This document shows positions 6,376 through 8,434 of a DNA stretch of 8,434 bases, in pieces. This DNA comes from Acidobacteriaceae bacterium (lineage in GTDB: Bacteria; Acidobacteriota; Terriglobia; Terriglobales; Acidobacteriaceae). A program made the position numbers and the translations under genes. Within the stretch, counting starts at the first letter, position 1; each line of letters opens with the position of its first letter. Below the pieces are notes generated by a model, which was not told the DNA's origin, searched no databases, and was given only the letters and a program-made list of their open reading frames with translations. The stretch is taken from positions 1 through 8,434 of the forward strand of contig JASIJX010000296.1 of NCBI GenBank assembly GCA_030049955.1, read 5' to 3'.

Positions 6376-7281
6376 ATGGTAGTAGTGCGTAGCGTTTTGC
6401 CATCGGTCTGCCTTCTTTCCTGCATTTTTCTCTCGGCCGCTACCTTGGCGTCTGCGCAGCAGGCCGCGCCCGCGCCGCTAACCGCCGAGCAGGCCCATGC
6501 GCTTGTCGACCGCTCGCTTGCCAACGAGCTGCGGGCCGCGCAGGACGCAGGCCATCCCATGCGCTACCTTCTGCGCAAGACCACGCCGCGGCTCATTGCG
6601 ACCCGGGAAATCTGCGAGACCAAAGAGGGCGACGTGGCGCGGCTGCGCTCGATCAATGATGTACCGCTGAGCGCCGATGACAACCAGCGCGAGCTCGAGC
6701 GCCTTACCGATCTCGAAAACGACCCCGGCAAGCAGCGGCACCGCAAGCAGTCCGAGGATGCCGACACGGCGCGCGCGCTCGCGGTGCTGCATGCGCTGCC
6801 GACGGCGTTCGTCTATCAGTACGCAGGGCCGGTCGACGGTTCGGGCGGAGGGCAAAACGGGCGCCCCGGCGGACCTGTCGAGAAGTTCACCTTCCGCCCT
6901 GACCCGAAGTTCAACCCGCCCGATATCGAAACCCAGGTGCTGACAGCGATGAGCGGCGCGATCTGGATCGATCCCAGCGCCCAGCGTGTTATTCGGCTCG
7001 AAGGCCGGCTCGATCAGGACGTAGACTTCGGCTGGGGAATCCTGGGGCGGCTCCACAAGGGAGGCTGGGTCACGATCGACCAGGCTGAGGTCGAGCCTGG
7101 CGTGTGGCGCATGGTGCGCCTGCAAATGAATATGAACGGGCGCGTGGTCTTCAAGACGCGGAGCTTCAACACCACCGAAGAAGAAAGCCGGTTTGCGCCG
7201 CTGCCTGCCGACCTCGGCTACCGGCAGGCTATCGAGATGCTGAAATCGGGAACCGCGCAGGGCGAACAGGCTCGAAGGTAA
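6376..7281 (+). CDS. Secreted protein of unknown function
   Basis: The 301-residue protein has a signal sequence: Arg5, hydrophobic 7-25, and ASA|QQ giving likely cleavage after residue 27. An LLSC lipobox-like tetrapeptide at residues 13-16 lies inside the hydrophobic stretch and is probably incidental. An N-terminal helical region (about 35-60) is followed by a charged segment (about 85-130) and a Gly-rich loop near 158-168 (SGGGQNGRPGG). The C-terminal half has alternating hydrophobic strands (AIWIDPSAQRVIRLEGRL, WVTIDQAEVEPGVWRMVRLQ), the pattern of LolA/LolB- or RseB-like beta-sheets that bind lipid or lipoprotein. That resemblance is by eye only. It is divergent from bactofilin and converges on atpE. 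GGGA 8 nt upstream is a weak ribosome binding site. No function is assigned. Confidence 0.8.
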   Translation: MVVVRSVLPSVCLLSCIFLSAATLASAQQAAPAPLTAEQAHALVDRSLANELRAAQDAGHPMRYLLRKTTPRLIATREICETKEGDVARLRSINDVPLSADDNQRELERLTDLENDPGKQRHRKQSEDADTARALAVLHALPTAFVYQYAGPVDGSGGGQNGRPGGPVEKFTFRPDPKFNPPDIETQVLTAMSGAIWIDPSAQRVIRLEGRLDQDVDFGWGILGRLHKGGWVTIDQAEVEPGVWRMVRLQMNMNGRVVFKTRSFNTTEEESRFAPLPADLGYRQAIEMLKSGTAQGEQARR

Positions 7282-7302
7282 GCTCGAACGAGCGCTGAAA
7301 AG

Positions 7303-7333
7303 AACGGCCCTGCGCTCGATGCGCAGGGCCGTT
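7303..7333. terminator. Bidirectional intrinsic terminator between the unknown secreted gene and atpE
   Basis: AACGGCCCTGCGC (7303-7315) pairs perfectly over 13 bp with 7321-7333 around a 5-nt loop TCGAT. On the + strand the stem is followed by the T-rich GTGTTTGTGT; on the - strand by CTTTTC. It lies 22 bp after the + strand stop and 24 bp beyond the atpE stop, so it can end both transcripts. Confidence 0.8.
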
Positions 7334-7356
7334 GTGTTTGTGTGGCTCACAGCCGC

Positions 7357-7659
7357 CTACATCTTGGCGAACACGATCACCAGGGTGAACAGGGTGAGCG
7401 ATTCAATGAACGCCAGGCCGAGCACCAGGAACAGCATGATGCCGGCGCGCGTTCCCGGGTTGCGGGCCAATGACTCGCAAGCCGAGCCGACCGCACGGCC
7501 CTGGCCCATGCCGCACAGGCCGGCTGCAAGGCCCATGCCGAGGCCGGCGCCGATGGGAATCAGGTTGATGGCCGGCGTTGCTGCGCCGGTCTGCGCGAAG
7601 GCCGGAACGGCAAAGCACATTGCCGCCAGGGCCATGAACAGGTACTGAAGTTTCCGCAT
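7357..7659 (-). CDS. atpE: ATP synthase F0 subunit c with signal-like N-terminus
   Basis: The 100-residue protein is the ring-forming proteolipid of the F0 motor. Helix 1 spans about 33-58 (IPIGAGLGMGLAAGLCGMGQ), the polar loop is ESLARNPG (62-69), and helix 2 spans about 73-97 with the ion-carrying Glu86 in FIESLTLF. Usual c subunits are 70-90 residues; here residues 1-22 form a separate hydrophobic segment ending AFA|Q, like a cleavable signal peptide. Gln53 and Ser87 occupy positions used for sodium binding in Na+-type c subunits, but Leu88 and Phe91 replace the Thr and Tyr of that motif, so ion choice is unclear. AGGAGA lies 3 nt before the ATG. It is preceded by atpB across a 328-bp repeat-rich gap and followed by a terminator rather than atpF. 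Confidence 0.95.
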   Translation of the reverse strand: MRKLQYLFMALAAMCFAVPAFAQTGAATPAINLIPIGAGLGMGLAAGLCGMGQGRAVGSACESLARNPGTRAGIMLFLVLGLAFIESLTLFTLVIVFAKM

Positions 7660-7725
7660 AGTTCTCCTGCTTCCTCTTGAATTTGGCTGCCAGTGGGTGG
7701 TTGAGGCTCACCGTGCCGGAGAAGC

Positions 7726-7760
7726 AGCTTCTAGCTGCTAGCCGTTAGCTTCTAGCTTTT
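7726..7760. repeat. Heptamer array B, left arm (five units, AGCNNNT)
   Basis: Five contiguous 7-nt units start with AGC and end with T. The first and fourth are AGCTTCT (7726-7732, 7747-7753); the last is AGCTTTT (7754-7760). An inverted array of the same unit lies at 7804-7831, so the transcript could fold into a large stem-loop with several alternative registers. Confidence 0.8.
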
Positions 7761-7774
7761 TCATGGACGAGTCG

Positions 7775-7831
7775 AAAAGCTCAATTCACCCGATGCTCAA
7801 GCTAGCGGCTAGAAGCTAATGGCTAGAAGCT
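7775..7831. repeat. Heptamer array B, right (inverted) arm (ANNNGCT)
   Basis: Four contiguous units ANNNGCT occupy 7804-7831, including AGAAGCT twice (7811-7817, 7825-7831), the exact reverse complement of AGCTTCT in the left arm. A detached unit AAAAGCT (7775-7781) matches the innermost left-arm unit AGCTTTT. The arms are separated by about 43 bp from the end of the left array to the start of the contiguous right array. Confidence 0.8.
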
Positions 7832-7913
7832 GTCTTCATCCTTTGGCCCCCTCACGCTTGCAACCTTACCGTTTACCCGGAGCGGAAGCGCCTCCGGCGG
7901 AATCTTTTCAAGC

Positions 7914-7982
7914 TGACAGCTTACAGCGTACAGCGAACAGTCCTTTCGCTTCTAACTGTCTGCTGTTCGCTGTCGGCTGTCT
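7914..7982. repeat. Heptamer array C, inverted pair (NNACAGC x4 and complement x4)
   Basis: Four contiguous units with consensus NNACAGY lie at 7914-7941 (for example TTACAGC at 7921-7927), and four units of the reverse complement RCTGTNN lie at 7955-7982. The arms pair at 22 of 28 positions around a 13-nt loop. The pair starts 5 bp beyond the atpB stop codon, so in the atp mRNA it forms a hairpin directly after atpB. Confidence 0.8.
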
Positions 7983-7987
7983 GCTTT

Positions 7988-8434
7988 TTAGTGATCGTGC
8001 GCCACCGCCATTGAGAGATAAATCTGGGCGAGCAGCATGAAGACGAATGCCTGAATCACCGACACCGCGAAGTGCAGGCCCAGGAAGACGGCCGGCACCG
8101 CGATAGGGATGATCGAGAACCACACCAGCGTCAGCATGTCGCTGGCAAACATGTTGGCGTAAAGTCGAACGGTGAGCGACAACATGCGCGCCAGGTGCGA
8201 GACGATCTCGATGATGAACATCAGCGGGGCCAGCCACCACAGCGGCCCCAAAAACTGCTTGATGTAACCGGGTCCATGCACCCGCAAGCCGTGGAAGTTG
8301 TAGTAGAGGAACGTGAGCACCGCGATGCCCAGCGGCACCACCGGCTGTGCAGTAGGCGTCACCACGCCGGGAATCAGCCCCACCAGCAGTCCCACCACGT
8401 TGTTGAGCAGGATGAACAGCAGCACGCAGACGGC
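7988..8434 (-). CDS. atpB: ATP synthase F0 subunit a, 5' truncated
   Basis: The frame runs off the right edge of the window, so only the C-terminal 148 residues of subunit a are present. The protein is the membrane stator half-channel that passes ions to the c ring. Visible landmarks are LFILLNNVVGLLVGLIPG, TPTAQPVVPLGIAVLTFLYY, and the essential arginine (E. coli R210 equivalent) in LSLTVRLYANMFASDMLT. The final helix (FAVSVIQAFVFMLLAQIYLS) keeps the AFVFMLLAQIYL pattern of bacterial AtpB, and the end is AVAHDH. It is the upstream partner of atpE, but the two are 328 bp apart instead of the usual short gap. The product is likely full-length outside the window. Confidence 0.95.
   Translation of the reverse strand, partial: AVCVLLFILLNNVVGLLVGLIPGVVTPTAQPVVPLGIAVLTFLYYNFHGLRVHGPGYIKQFLGPLWWLAPLMFIIEIVSHLARMLSLTVRLYANMFASDMLTLVWFSIIPIAVPAVFLGLHFAVSVIQAFVFMLLAQIYLSMAVAHDH

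Larger units (their letters stand above)
7660..7987. other. 328-bp repeat-filled gap between atpB and atpE
   Basis: No gene is seen. From right to left on the transcribed strand it holds the inverted heptamer pair C (7914-7982), a small inverted repeat CCGGAG/CTCCGG (7877-7882, 7892-7897), the inverted heptamer pair B (7726-7831) and the atpE ribosome binding site (complement of 7663-7668). No convincing promoter for atpE was found by eye. Confidence 0.7.

Noticed and set aside
6376..6460. Lipoprotein signal (LLSC at residues 13-16) in the secreted unknown protein.
   Set aside because: The hydrophobic segment continues past the Cys to an ASA|QQ site, which fits signal peptidase I better, and Leu at -2 is not typical.
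6478..7350. A 290-codon open frame on the - strand opposite the secreted unknown gene.
   Set aside because: The + strand frame has a proper signal peptide and start; the antisense frame runs through the terminator hairpin and has no motif or ribosome binding site.
7726..7982. Repeat clusters considered as a CRISPR array.
   Set aside because: The units are 7 nt with no spacers of 25-40 nt and no cas genes nearby; the arrangement is tandem and inverted.
1..8434. tRNA, rRNA, transposase or phage genes.
   Set aside because: None of the characteristic structures or motifs was found on either strand by reading; all sizeable stretches are explained by the genes and repeats listed.

Overview
The window looks like chromosomal DNA of a GC-rich Acidobacteriota (Terriglobia-type) bacterium. 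The grounds are a secreted VWFA-related protein of the acidobacterial kind, high GC at third codon positions, an isolated atpB-atpE pair, and palindromic and short-period repeats scattered between genes. No tool was run, so the taxonomy is an inference from gene content.

Layout from left to right: (1) the 3' part of an Lgt-like membrane protein, overlapped by ATGA with an RluD-type pseudouridine synthase gene that carries a palindromic element in frame; (2) a secreted VWA-domain protein on the + strand; (3) a convergent gap with a heptamer array and a perfect 15-bp hairpin; (4) a UPF0173-type metallo-hydrolase on the - strand, divergent from a SplB/Rv2578c-type radical SAM protein on the + strand; (5) a 310-bp gap with a possible 35-residue membrane peptide; (6) a - strand pair of bactofilin and a methyltransferase-like protein behind a good sigma70-type promoter; (7) a divergent + strand gene for a secreted protein of unknown function; (8) a strong hairpin acting as a shared terminator; (9) atpE and the 3' part of atpB on the - strand, separated by 328 bp of inverted heptamer arrays.

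Most genes are housekeeping or conserved acidobacterial genes with no obvious common pathway. Clear functional pairs are bactofilin with the methyltransferase-like protein, and AtpB with AtpE (proton or sodium channel of the F0 motor). The transcript containing atpB and atpE appears to end after atpE, so the remaining ATP synthase genes must be elsewhere.

The least ordinary signal is in the non-coding DNA. At two intergenic loci there are five arrays with exact 7-nt periodicity, each with a fixed core and variable flanking positions, and four of the five form inverted pairs between atpB and atpE. Other points of note are an Lgt homologue lacking several residues conserved in active Lgt, a palindrome translated within rluD, and an ATP synthase c subunit with a signal-peptide-like N-terminus and a mixed ion-binding site.
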